DNA of 64,000 nt from positions 310,001-374,000 of the forward strand of contig NZ_VOBN01000003.1 in NCBI RefSeq assembly GCF_008370045.1, given 5' to 3'. This DNA comes from Pseudomonas sp. ANT_J12 (GTDB taxonomy: Bacteria; Pseudomonadota; Gammaproteobacteria; Pseudomonadales; Pseudomonadaceae). The notes under the pieces were generated by a model. That model was not told the origin of the DNA, did no database searches, and was given only the letters and a program-made list of their open reading frames with translations. Positions 10,035-19,100 of the stretch are shown here, in pieces. Position 1 is the stretch's first letter; each line of letters begins with the position of its first letter. Both the position numbers and the translations under genes were made by a program.

Positions 10035-10868
10035 TCAACCGTCCGTGGAGCGAGTCAACGCCTCCCACGCGTCAATCTCCCGGGTCATGCTTGCCAGGCG
10101 TTCGCGCACCCGTTGCAGCGCATCGCTGCCGAGCAACAAATGCGCTGGCGGTGCGTCGCTGGCAATCAAGGTCAACATGGCCTGGGCGGCTTTGACCGGG
10201 TCGCCCAACTGCTTGCCGCTCTTGGCCTGGCGCGCCATGCGGATCGGGTCGAAGGTCGCGTCATAGTCGGCGATGCTGCGCTCGGAGCGGCGCATCGAGC
10301 GTCCGGCCCAATCGGTGCGAAACGAGCCCGGCGCCACCGCCGTGACCGCGATGCCGAACGGTTTGAGTTCTTTGCTCAAGGTGTCTGATACCCCTTCCAG
10401 GGCAAACTTGCTGCCGCAGTAATAGGCAATGCCGGGCATGGTGATAAAGCCGCCCATGGAAGTGATGTTGATGATGTGCCCGGCCCGACGCTGACGGAAG
10501 AACGGCACGAACGCCTTGGTCACGGCCACGGCGCCGAACACGTTGACATCGAACTGTTGGCGCATCTCTTCCAGCGCCGATTCCTCGAAAATCCCTTCAT
10601 CGCCGTAACCGGCGTTGTTGACCAGCACGTCCACCGGACCGAGGGTGTTTTCGACTTCAGCGACGACCGCGTCGATGGCGCTGAAGTCGGTGACATCCAG
10701 GCAGCGGCCGAAAGCGTTTTTCGACGGGTGCTGTTCAAACTCGATGCGCGCCGTTTCGCTGCGCACGGTGCCGATCACCCGGTGGCCTGCGGCCAGAGCT
10801 TCGTTAGCCAGCGCCTGGCCGAAGCCACTGCTGACGCCGGTGATGAAGAGGGTTTTGGTGGTCGTCAT
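10035..10868 (-). CDS. Short-chain dehydrogenase/reductase
   Basis: The 277-residue classical SDR has the cofactor loop TGVSSGFG near residue 9, the NNAG motif, and a catalytic Ser (INITSMGG) with YYCGSK supplying Tyr and Lys. It is an NAD(P)-dependent oxidoreductase of unknown substrate. I prefer the ATG at 10868, which follows AGGAG, over a start 10 codons upstream. It is divergent from an AraC-type gene, the common pairing in which the AraC protein controls the SDR. Confidence 0.9.
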   Translation of the reverse strand: MTTTKTLFITGVSSGFGQALANEALAAGHRVIGTVRSETARIEFEQHPSKNAFGRCLDVTDFSAIDAVVAEVENTLGPVDVLVNNAGYGDEGIFEESALEEMRQQFDVNVFGAVAVTKAFVPFFRQRRAGHIINITSMGGFITMPGIAYYCGSKFALEGVSDTLSKELKPFGIAVTAVAPGSFRTDWAGRSMRRSERSIADYDATFDPIRMARQAKSGKQLGDPVKAAQAMLTLIASDAPPAHLLLGSDALQRVRERLASMTREIDAWEALTRSTDG

Positions 10869-11026
10869 GGTCGCGTTCTCCTGTGATGTGTTGGCCATGA
10901 TAGGGCGGCCACGGCGACGGCTGAACGCCGATTACTGTGGGGCTTTTGCCTAATCCTATGAGGCGATTGATTTGCGGCTCGCAGCGGTTCACATTCGAGC
11001 CTTGTGTTATCGAGCGGAAAGGTCTT

Positions 11027-11968
11027 TTGAGCGACTCAGGTATAGATCAAAACGATTGCCAGATACAGACGATTGCGCTGCTGGCGAAACTCGCCCCGGA
11101 TGAGGGTTACAACCTCACGGCCCTGGCCGATGTGCGTTTGCTGCGCTCCAACCGGGCGCTGGAACGCACGCCGGTGCTCTATGATCCGGGTATCGTCATC
11201 GTCTGTCAGGGCCGCAAACGCGGGTACTGGGGCGATGCGACGTACCTCTACGACGCCCAACACTATCTGGCGGTTGCGGTGCCGGTGCCGTTCACCATGG
11301 AAACCGACGCCAGTGCCGAGGAGCCGCTGCTGGCGATCTATTTTCATCTGGATTTCAACCTCGCCGCCGACCTGATGCTGCAACTCGACGACCAACCCGT
11401 CGCCGCCCCCAAAGGCATGTATGCCTCGCCGATGGAACCGCGCCTGAGCCAATCGGTGCTGCGCCTGCTGGAAGCCCTCGACTCGCCACTGGACGGTCGC
11501 CTGCTTGGGCCGGCGCTGGTGCGGGAAATCTACTATCGAATCCTCACCGGCGCCCAGGGCGGGTCAATGCGCGCAGCCCTCGCCGCGCGCGGGCAATTCG
11601 GACGCATCTCCCGGGCCCTGCGCAAAATCCACGGCAGCCTCGGCGAGCGGCTCGACGTCGAACACCTGGCCGCGCAAGCGAACATGAGCGTGCCGACCTT
11701 CCACGCGCACTTCAAAGCCGTCACCCACACCTCGCCCATGCAGTACCTGAAATCCACACGCCTGCACCAGGCGCGGCTGTTGATGGTGCGCAACGGCTAC
11801 AGCGTGGCGCGGGCGGCTGCGGACGTCGGGTATGAAAGCGGCTCGCAGTTCAGTCGCGAATTCAAAAGGCTGTTTGGCCGCACGCCTACCGAGGAAGTGG
11901 CGCGGATGAAAGGTGCGTTTGCGCTGCCGCCGCCGGTAGAAAATTCGGTGTTTGTGTCGTCGCATTGA
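11027..11968 (+). CDS. AraC-family transcriptional regulator (AraC_N type)
   Basis: The protein has an N-terminal AraC_N cupin-like domain (ALERTPVLYDPGIVIVCQGRK) and a C-terminal AraC HTH pair (RLDVEHLAAQANMSVPTFHAHFKA, then VGYESGSQFSREFKRLFGRTP). The start is uncertain. I chose TTG at 11027 because GCGGAAAGG lies just upstream and homologous text begins shortly after; GTG at 10937 and ATG at 10958 are open in the same frame. It is divergent from the SDR gene, its probable target. Confidence 0.85.
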   Translation: MSDSGIDQNDCQIQTIALLAKLAPDEGYNLTALADVRLLRSNRALERTPVLYDPGIVIVCQGRKRGYWGDATYLYDAQHYLAVAVPVPFTMETDASAEEPLLAIYFHLDFNLAADLMLQLDDQPVAAPKGMYASPMEPRLSQSVLRLLEALDSPLDGRLLGPALVREIYYRILTGAQGGSMRAALAARGQFGRISRALRKIHGSLGERLDVEHLAAQANMSVPTFHAHFKAVTHTSPMQYLKSTRLHQARLLMVRNGYSVARAAADVGYESGSQFSREFKRLFGRTPTEEVARMKGAFALPPPVENSVFVSSH

Positions 11969-12022
11969 GCGGTTAAAGTGCCGGGCCATCACAGCGAAAT
12001 ACCCCAACCTCTGGAGCGCAAA

Positions 12023-12352
12023 ATGGACATTGCAAACATCCCCTTCGGCACCACCGACTGGTCGCAGATCCCACCTACCGAACACCCGGGAGAAACCGGC
12101 AGTGCGTTATGGCGCACCCAGCAGTTCGGGGCGATTCGGGTGCGCATCGTCGAGTACACGCCGGGCTACCTGGCCGATCACTGGTGCTCCAAGGGCCATG
12201 TGCTGTTTTGTCTTGAAGGCGAACTGCATACCGAGCTGGAGGATGGTCGCCAATTCGTCCTTACACCTGGCATGAGTTATCAGGTGGCGGACAACGCCGA
12301 GGCCCATCGATCCTCGACGGCCGTTGGTGCGCGATTGTTTATCGTCGACTGA
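12023..12352 (+). CDS. Small cupin-fold protein (DHCW-motif type)
   Basis: The 109-residue single-domain cupin has the region LADHWCSKGHVLFCLEGEL followed by the second cupin box GMSYQVADNAEAHRS. This resembles the 'DHCW motif cupin' family, though here the four residues read D-H-W-C. It may bind a metal through the conserved histidines. A CTGGAG ribosome-binding site precedes the ATG. Function unknown; it follows the AraC gene by 54 bp but shows no clear link to it. Confidence 0.82.
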   Translation: MDIANIPFGTTDWSQIPPTEHPGETGSALWRTQQFGAIRVRIVEYTPGYLADHWCSKGHVLFCLEGELHTELEDGRQFVLTPGMSYQVADNAEAHRSSTAVGARLFIVD

Positions 12353-12367
12353 CAGCCAGCGCAACGG

Positions 12368-13027
12368 TCATCGCGTCAACGGCATGTTCGCGACAAAAAA
12401 CTCAATAAACACCCGCAACTTCGGCGGCACCTGCCGCCCGGACGGCCAGAGCAGATTGAACTGGCCCTTCTCCCAGGTGAAGTCCTCCAGCACCTCCACC
12501 AACCGGCCATCGGCCAGGGCCTCGCACACCACAAAGTCGGCGGCATACGTCAGGCCGAGGCCTTGAATGGCGAGGTCCATGCGTCCTTCCACCGAATTGC
12601 AAATCATGGAGCGCGGCAGTTCCAGCTCAACGGGCTGATCGTCCCGATTGAACAGCCACGCCTGCAACTTGCCGGACTTGGGAAAGCGGAAATGGATGCA
12701 GGCATGCTGGTGCAGATCTTCCGGCTGCTGCGGCACACCGTGGCGAGCCAGGTAGGCGGGCGATCCGACCGTGAGCATCCGATAAGTGCCCAACGGCCGC
12801 GCGGATAGCCCGGAGTCCCTGGGCACGCCGCTGCGGATGACCGCGTCGAAGCCTTCGGTGATGACATCGGTCAGGCGATCCGTGAATTCAAGGTCGAGCT
12901 GAATCTGCGGATAGCGCGATTGAAACTCGCCGAAAATCGACACAAAGGGTTTGGCGATCATCGGCAGGCTGACGCGCAGCGGCGAGACGGTCGCTGGGCT
13001 TTCACCGAACGCCGGTTCGAGTTGCAC
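12368..13027 (-). pseudogene. LysR-family regulator remnant lacking its DNA-binding domain
   Basis: The 219-codon frame encodes a typical LysR substrate-binding domain (LRVSLPMIAKPFVSIFGEF, FDAVIRSG, AIQGLGLTYAADF), equivalent to residues from about 85 onward of a 300-residue LysR protein. The winged helix-turn-helix and linker helix are absent. The in-frame sequence immediately upstream does not resemble them, and a LexA box with topB begins within 180 bp. The frame opens with GTG and lacks a good ribosome-binding site. A 5' deletion is the simplest reading; a free-standing effector-binding domain is possible but less likely. Confidence 0.75.
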
Positions 13028-13111
13028 TTCCTGACACCATTGGCCGGTTGGAAAGCCGTCGCCAGCACTGAAGCTTCGGCCTAGGCTTCGTCATCGTCAG
13101 CAACCTTTTAT

Positions 13112-13127
13112 CTGTATATCCATACAG
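13112..13127 (+). promoter_or_regulatory. LexA (SOS) box upstream of topB
   Basis: The 16-mer CTGTATATCCATACAG matches the gammaproteobacterial LexA operator CTGT-N8-ACAG with a highly AT-rich, near-palindromic core. It lies 74-89 bp upstream of the topB start. It is embedded in a longer imperfect palindrome, 13101-13137 (caaccttttatctgt... / ...acagataaaggttg), that could also fold as a hairpin. Confidence 0.72.
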
Positions 13128-13200
13128 ATAAAGGTTGCCCCAATCAAAATCCCTGCGCATTCTGTACGCCTTCTTCAAACCGACTTGAACGATGGTGGTT

Positions 13201-15150
13201 ATGCAGCTGTACCTCTGTGAAAAACCTTCCCAGGCCAAAGACATCGCGGCTGTGCTCGGCGCCAAGCGCCGGGGCGACGGTTGCTGGCTGGGAACGAACG
13301 TCACGGTGACCTGGTGCATCGGCCATCTGCTGGAAACCGCTCCGCCGGATGCCTACGACGCGCGCTACAAGCGCTGGGTGCTGGCGGACCTGCCAATCAT
13401 CCCCGAAAAGTGGAAGATGACCGTCAAACCGCGCACCGCCAGCCAGTACAAAGCGGTCAAACGCTTGCTCGGCGAAGCCACAGAGCTGGTAATCGCCACC
13501 GACGCCGACCGTGAGGGCGAGATGATCGCTCGGGAACTGGTGGAGCATTGCCGTTATCGCGGGCCGATCCAGCGGTTGTGGCTGTCGGCGTTGGACGATG
13601 CGTCGATCCGCAAGGCCTTGGCGGCGCTCAAGCCGGGGGCCGAAACCTTCAGTCTCTATCATTCGGCGCTGGGCCGTTCCCGGGCCGACTGGCTGATCGG
13701 CATGAACATGAGTCGGCTGTTCACCCTGCTGGGCCGGCAGTCCGGTTATCAAGGGGTGCTGCCGGTGGGTCGCGTGCAAACGCCGACCTTGCGCCTGGTG
13801 GTGGATCGGGATCGCAGCATTGCCGATTTCGTCCCCGTCGCCTATTGGGCCATCGACGTGCAACTGCTGCACGATGGCACCGCATTCACCGCCCAGTGGC
13901 GTGCAGCTTCCGATGTGTGTGACGATCAGGATCGCTGTCTGAATCAGGCCCTGGCGCAGCAAGCGGCAGCGGCGATGAGCGGCGCGGCGAGCGCCCGGGT
14001 GATCAAGCTGCGCACCGAGCGCATGCGAGAAATCGCGCCGTTGCCGTTCGATCTGGGCACCTTGCAGGAAGTCTGCTCGAAGAAACTTGGCCTCGGCGCC
14101 CAGGAAACCCTCGATATCGCCCAGGCGCTCTACGAAACCCACAAAGTCATCACTTACCCGCGCAGCGATTGCGGGTTCCTGCCCGTCAGCCAGCACAGCG
14201 AAGCTCCCGGTATTCTCGCGGCGCTGCGCCAGGCCGATCCGAGCCTGAACGCGTTGAACGAGCATCTGCAGCCTCAACGCTGCTCACGGGCCTGGAACGA
14301 TGCCAAGGTCAGCGCGCACCACGGCATCATCCCCACCGCCGCCGCGAAAAACCTCGAACGGCTGGTTGGCAAGCAGCGGGCGGTCTACACCTTGATCCGC
14401 GCACGTTATCTGGCGCAGTTCCTGCCCAACCATGAATATGACCGCACCCAGGCCGACTTCGACTGTGCCGGTGAAGCCTTGCGCGCCGTGGGCAAGCAGA
14501 TCGTCGAACCGGGCTGGAAACGTGCCCTGCCCGAAGCCCTCGCCCCGGCCAAGGGCCGTGAGGCGCCAGCGCCGCAAACCTTGCCGACACTGGCTGAAGG
14601 AAGGGATTGCGCGGTGGACGAGGTCAAACTCAAGGATCTCTGGACTCAACCACCCAAGCCATTCACCGAGGGCGACCTGATCAAGGCGATGAAGAACGTC
14701 GCCAAACTGGTGGAAGACCCGCTGCTCAAGCAGAAACTCAAGGACACCACCGGGATCGGCACCGAAGCGACCCGCGCCTCGATCATCCAGGGCCTGCTCG
14801 ACCGGGGCTACCTGGTGAAGAATGGCAAGGCCCTGGCCGCAACGCCGGCAGCGTTCAGCCTGATTGACGCCGTACCGCGGGCCATCGCCGATCCGGGCAC
14901 CACCGCGATCTGGGAACAGGCCCTGGACATGGTGCAAAGCGGTGAAATGAGCCTGGAGGAATTCGTCACCAAACAGGCCGCGTGGATGAGCAAGCAAGTC
15001 GCCCGTTGCGCCGGCCTGAGCATGACCATCAGCGGCCCGGCGAGCCCGGCCGGTCGCGGCGCCACGCCGTGGAAGAAAAAACGCAAGGCCACGGCGCGCA
15101 AACCGGCGACCGGCGCCAAGCGCGCCGCCAAACCAGCGAGCAAAGCGTAA
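13201..15150 (+). CDS. topB: DNA topoisomerase III
   Basis: The 649-residue type IA topoisomerase decatenates DNA by a transient 5'-phosphotyrosine break. The TOPRIM acidic cluster reads ATDADREGE (about residues 99-107), the catalytic tyrosine is Y319 in ITYPRSDCGFLP, and the GRVQTPTLRLVVDRD segment is typical. The lysine/arginine-rich tail (KKKRKATARKPATGAKRAAKPASKA) resembles the basic C-termini common in bacterial TopB. I chose the ATG at 13201 because family members begin M-x-LYLCEKPSQ; an ATG three codons upstream is possible. A LexA box upstream suggests SOS control. Confidence 0.95.
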   Translation: MQLYLCEKPSQAKDIAAVLGAKRRGDGCWLGTNVTVTWCIGHLLETAPPDAYDARYKRWVLADLPIIPEKWKMTVKPRTASQYKAVKRLLGEATELVIATDADREGEMIARELVEHCRYRGPIQRLWLSALDDASIRKALAALKPGAETFSLYHSALGRSRADWLIGMNMSRLFTLLGRQSGYQGVLPVGRVQTPTLRLVVDRDRSIADFVPVAYWAIDVQLLHDGTAFTAQWRAASDVCDDQDRCLNQALAQQAAAAMSGAASARVIKLRTERMREIAPLPFDLGTLQEVCSKKLGLGAQETLDIAQALYETHKVITYPRSDCGFLPVSQHSEAPGILAALRQADPSLNALNEHLQPQRCSRAWNDAKVSAHHGIIPTAAAKNLERLVGKQRAVYTLIRARYLAQFLPNHEYDRTQADFDCAGEALRAVGKQIVEPGWKRALPEALAPAKGREAPAPQTLPTLAEGRDCAVDEVKLKDLWTQPPKPFTEGDLIKAMKNVAKLVEDPLLKQKLKDTTGIGTEATRASIIQGLLDRGYLVKNGKALAATPAAFSLIDAVPRAIADPGTTAIWEQALDMVQSGEMSLEEFVTKQAAWMSKQVARCAGLSMTISGPASPAGRGATPWKKKRKATARKPATGAKRAAKPASKA

Positions 15151-15240
15151 TGGGTGCGCAGCCAGGCAACAACGGGGCGTTTTAGATTGACGCAAGCTCT
15201 TGATTCAACACTTGCCTTTAAGACTCAGCAAAAGGGCGCC

Positions 15241-16188
15241 TTAACCGGGCGCCATTGAAGATGAGCAGACCCTTCCCCGGCCAGCGCTCTTCGCTTCGTA
15301 GAGTTGCTTGTCTGCTGCTTCTATCAAGGCCTGGAAATCAAGATCACCCGAGGGTGTCAATGTGGCGACGCCTAGTGAAATAGTCACCACACGATCAACA
15401 TCAGACGCAGAGTGCTCGATATCCAATGCCCTGACACACGCTTGCATTCGTGTCGCAATCTCGACCGCTCCAGAAAGATCAGTATTGGGCAAAACGCAGG
15501 CAAACTCTTCGCCGCCATATCGAGCCAGCAGATCGTAGGGGCGTCTAACCGTTTCAGCTAATGCCTGGGCAACGGCTCTCAGACAGCCGTCTCCAGCCTG
15601 GTGCCCATATCGATCGTTGTAGCGTTTAAAAAAATCGACATCCGCCAGGATCAGCGACAGCGGCTTTTGCTCTCGAAAGCACTGGCGCCAATCGGCGGAA
15701 AGGTCCTCATCGAATTTGCGCCGATTGGCCACCCCGGTAAGGCCATCCATCAGCGCCATGGTCCGTAGCAGATCGCTCTGTAACTTCAGGGTCAGATGTG
15801 TTCGCACCCGAGCTTTAACAATAACTGGATTGATGGGTTTGCTGATGAAATCCACCGCACCCAGCTCCAGGCCCAGCAGCTCCTCTGACTCCTGTTGCTG
15901 TGCGGTAATGAAGATGATGGGAATGCCTTGGGTGGCCGGGTCAGCCTTGAGTCGACGGCATACTTCATACCCGTCCATGCCCTCCATGACCACATCCAGC
16001 AGTATCAAATCAGGCTGTTGAGCCTGGCATACGGTGATCGCCTGTTCACCACTGGTGGCCATAAAGACATCAGAGTCCTCACGAAACAGCTCATGCAGTA
16101 CCCGGATATTCGTCGGCTGATCATCGACAATGAGCAATTTTGGACGGCTGTGGGGATGCGGCAACCAGGTTTCCATCGATTGTTTCAT
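15241..16188 (-). CDS. Response regulator diguanylate cyclase (REC-GGDEF)
   Basis: The 315-residue protein has a receiver domain (D65 as phosphoacceptor in LILLDVVMEGMDG, K117 in SKP) and a GGDEF domain with active-site GGEEF at 225-229. The inhibitory I-site RPYD (216-219) is intact, so it should make c-di-GMP and be subject to product inhibition. Its start codon overlaps the stop of the hybrid kinase gene by one base (TGATG), which strongly suggests coupled translation and that the kinase phosphorylates this receiver. Last gene of a four-gene minus-strand signalling operon. Confidence 0.92.
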   Translation of the reverse strand: MKQSMETWLPHPHSRPKLLIVDDQPTNIRVLHELFREDSDVFMATSGEQAITVCQAQQPDLILLDVVMEGMDGYEVCRRLKADPATQGIPIIFITAQQQESEELLGLELGAVDFISKPINPVIVKARVRTHLTLKLQSDLLRTMALMDGLTGVANRRKFDEDLSADWRQCFREQKPLSLILADVDFFKRYNDRYGHQAGDGCLRAVAQALAETVRRPYDLLARYGGEEFACVLPNTDLSGAVEIATRMQACVRALDIEHSASDVDRVVTISLGVATLTPSGDLDFQALIEAADKQLYEAKSAGRGRVCSSSMAPG

Positions 16189-19100
16189 CAGGCAGATCTC
16201 AGCAGGTCACGACCGATCGGCATCGCGGCCGAAAAGTCCAGCGACTGGACCCTGGTCACCAATTCGTCGAACCGGGGTCGCAGTGATGGCGGGGTTTTTG
16301 CCACCAATGCTTCGGTCAATTCCAGGGCTTGAAGATTACCCGCCTCCAGCAATAGCAAAATCTCTTCAAGGGATTGCTTCCACTGTGTCGGTTTCATGAT
16401 TTCGTTGCCAGTACTGATCTTTGCTGGAGGGCTCTGACCAAAGTCGACAGTCATCTGCTCAAGACTGAGTTGCAGTAACCTGCTTAATTCGTCAAACCAG
16501 GCGACGTCAGCAAAGATGTCCGCCGCAGACGCTGGATCTTTTAATCTGTGCTCCAGATTACCAGCCAGCATTGACAGCGCCTTGGCCCCCATGGTGCCGC
16601 TGCTGCCTTTAATGGTATGGAGCACGAAAGCGGCCCCCGCTGCGTCTTGTTGCTGGATCTGTTCGTGCAACCGGATCAGCTGTTTTTCCAGCTCCGGGCC
16701 GAAGTTTTTCAGCACGATGCGGATCAAATCGAGGTCGCCACCAAAACGATCAACGATTGACGCCCGGGAATCCATAATGCCTTCGCCCATCATGGTTTGC
16801 CCCAGGCCTGAAACTGCCTGGATGCCCTCACGGCCCACCTGCAAGAGCAGCGTTGCGACAAGTTGTTCCAGGTCGATGGGCTTGCCAACATGCTCATTCA
16901 TCCCTGCGGCAAAACACGCCTCACGGTCGCTATTGGAGGCATTGGCGGTCATCGCCACGATCGGAAGCGTTGCAAAACGCGGGTTTGATCGAATGCGACG
17001 GGTCGCCTCCAAGCCATCAATATCCGGCATCTGGATATCCATCAATACGACGTCGAAGCGCTCACTCATCACCTTGCTAACACCTTCCAGTCCGCCTTCC
17101 GCCAGCCTCACCTCCGCGCCTTCCCTTGTCAGTAACTCATCGGCAACCTGGCGATTGAGCATATTGTCCTCCACCACCAACAGCCGCAGCCCGGCCAGAC
17201 GCCGGGGCCGGTCAACCGTTGACCGGGAAAGGGGGGAATGCAGCAGGTCTTTGCCGTTGAGTGCAAGCTCAACAGCATCGGCCAGCTGCTTGGGAGTGAC
17301 AGGTTTAGTGAGAAAACCCACAAAGGAAGCTTCTCCCGCCTGGTGGGCGTCGGCCAATACTTCGCGGCCGTAAGCAGTGATCATAATGACTACCGGCGGT
17401 GGCACACCGTTACCCTGCTGATGGATCAATTGCGCAGCGCTCAGCCCATCCATATCGGACATCCGCCAGTCCATCAGCACCACGTCGTAGGCATTACCTG
17501 ACGCCTGGGCTTTCTTCACCCATTCCACCGCTTGCGTGCCACCACTCACGCGGTCAGCTTTCCATCCCAAGGCATGAACGGTTCGCAACAGCAATTCACC
17601 CGCCATGGCGTTGTCGTCGACGACCAGAATCCGTATGGACGCATCGGCTTCAGGGTGGGTGGATTTCGGCAGAGACGCTGGCGCTACATCCAGAGTGATA
17701 TCGAACCAGAAACGACTCCCCACACCTTGCTGGCTTTGCACCTGAAGTTCACCGCCCATTAACGCGACCAACCGCTTGCAGATCACCAGGCCCAGGCCTG
17801 TACCACCAAAGCGCCGGGAAGTTGAAGCCTCGGCCTGAGTGAATCCTTCAAAAATACGCTGAAGTTGTTCCGGGCTGATACCGATACCCGTATCAGAAAC
17901 GGCGATGCGCAAGCTCACAGTGTTTTCCGTGCGCAGCCGTTGTTCAACGCTGACCACGATCTGGCCTTCCAAAGTGAACTTGAGGGCATTACCCGCCAGG
18001 TTGATCAGCACCTGTTGCAGTCGCAGGCTATCGCCAATCAGATCGTTGGGTAAATTGGAGTCCAGGTCGAACATGACCTCGACTTCTTTCTGGCCCTGGT
18101 TGCCTGCCAGCACGACGGCGAGGTCACGCATGAGCGTTTCGAGCTCGAAGGGATGCACATCGAGTTGCAGTTTGCCCGCCTCAATCTTGGAGTAATCGAG
18201 GATGTCATTGAGCAAACCCAACAGTGATCTCGCTGCGGACTGCGCTTTGCTCACATAATCGAGTTGGCGACCATCCAGGTCGGTGTTCTGCACCAACTGC
18301 AACATACCCAGCACGGCGTTCATCGGTGTGCGTATCTCATGACTCATGTTGGCCAGGAAGGCAGACTTGGCCGCACTTCCTGCATCGGCCTGTTCCTTGG
18401 CGTGAAGCAGATGGGACTCGAGTTCGCGCTGGGCAGTGATGTCCCGATTGATACCGGTCACGCGCAAAGCTTCACCGCCCGGACCGCGTTCTATCTGCGC
18501 GCCGGCCTGTATGAAACGGGTCTGGCCGTCGGGGCGAACGACACGGAAAATGGTGTCATACACATCCGTGCCCTCGACAGCACCCTTCAACTTTGCAGCC
18601 GCGGCCACAACATCATCTGGGTGAACACGCGAGTACCAGTGCTCATAACCCAGGCCGGTATTGCGCAACGACAAAGGCTGCCCGTAGAACTCAAACATGC
18701 GGTCATTCCACTTCAAGGCATTGTCAGTCAAGGTCCAGGACCAGACGCCCAGTTCGGCCACTTCAGCCGCCATCAGCAACTGATCGTGCACCGCCATCAG
18801 TTCGCTGCGTTGTTCCAGTGTTGTCTTCAGGCTCGCAGCCAGTTCCTTTTCTGCCGCTTTACGTTCGGTAATGTCTACGGCGATACCCAGGTAACCGCTC
18901 AACCCCCCCTCGGCGTCGCGCATGGAAGTGACCACCAGCGTGACAGGAACCCGCAAACCATCCTTGCGTATGTAAGTCCACTCTCGGGTTTCTGCGCCTT
19001 CAAGCTCAGGTTTATGGGTAAGCACACGAAAACCGATGATGGGCTGAGCGTACTCCTCGCTCAGCTCTACACCACGGGCAGCCACGTCTTCGGGTACATG

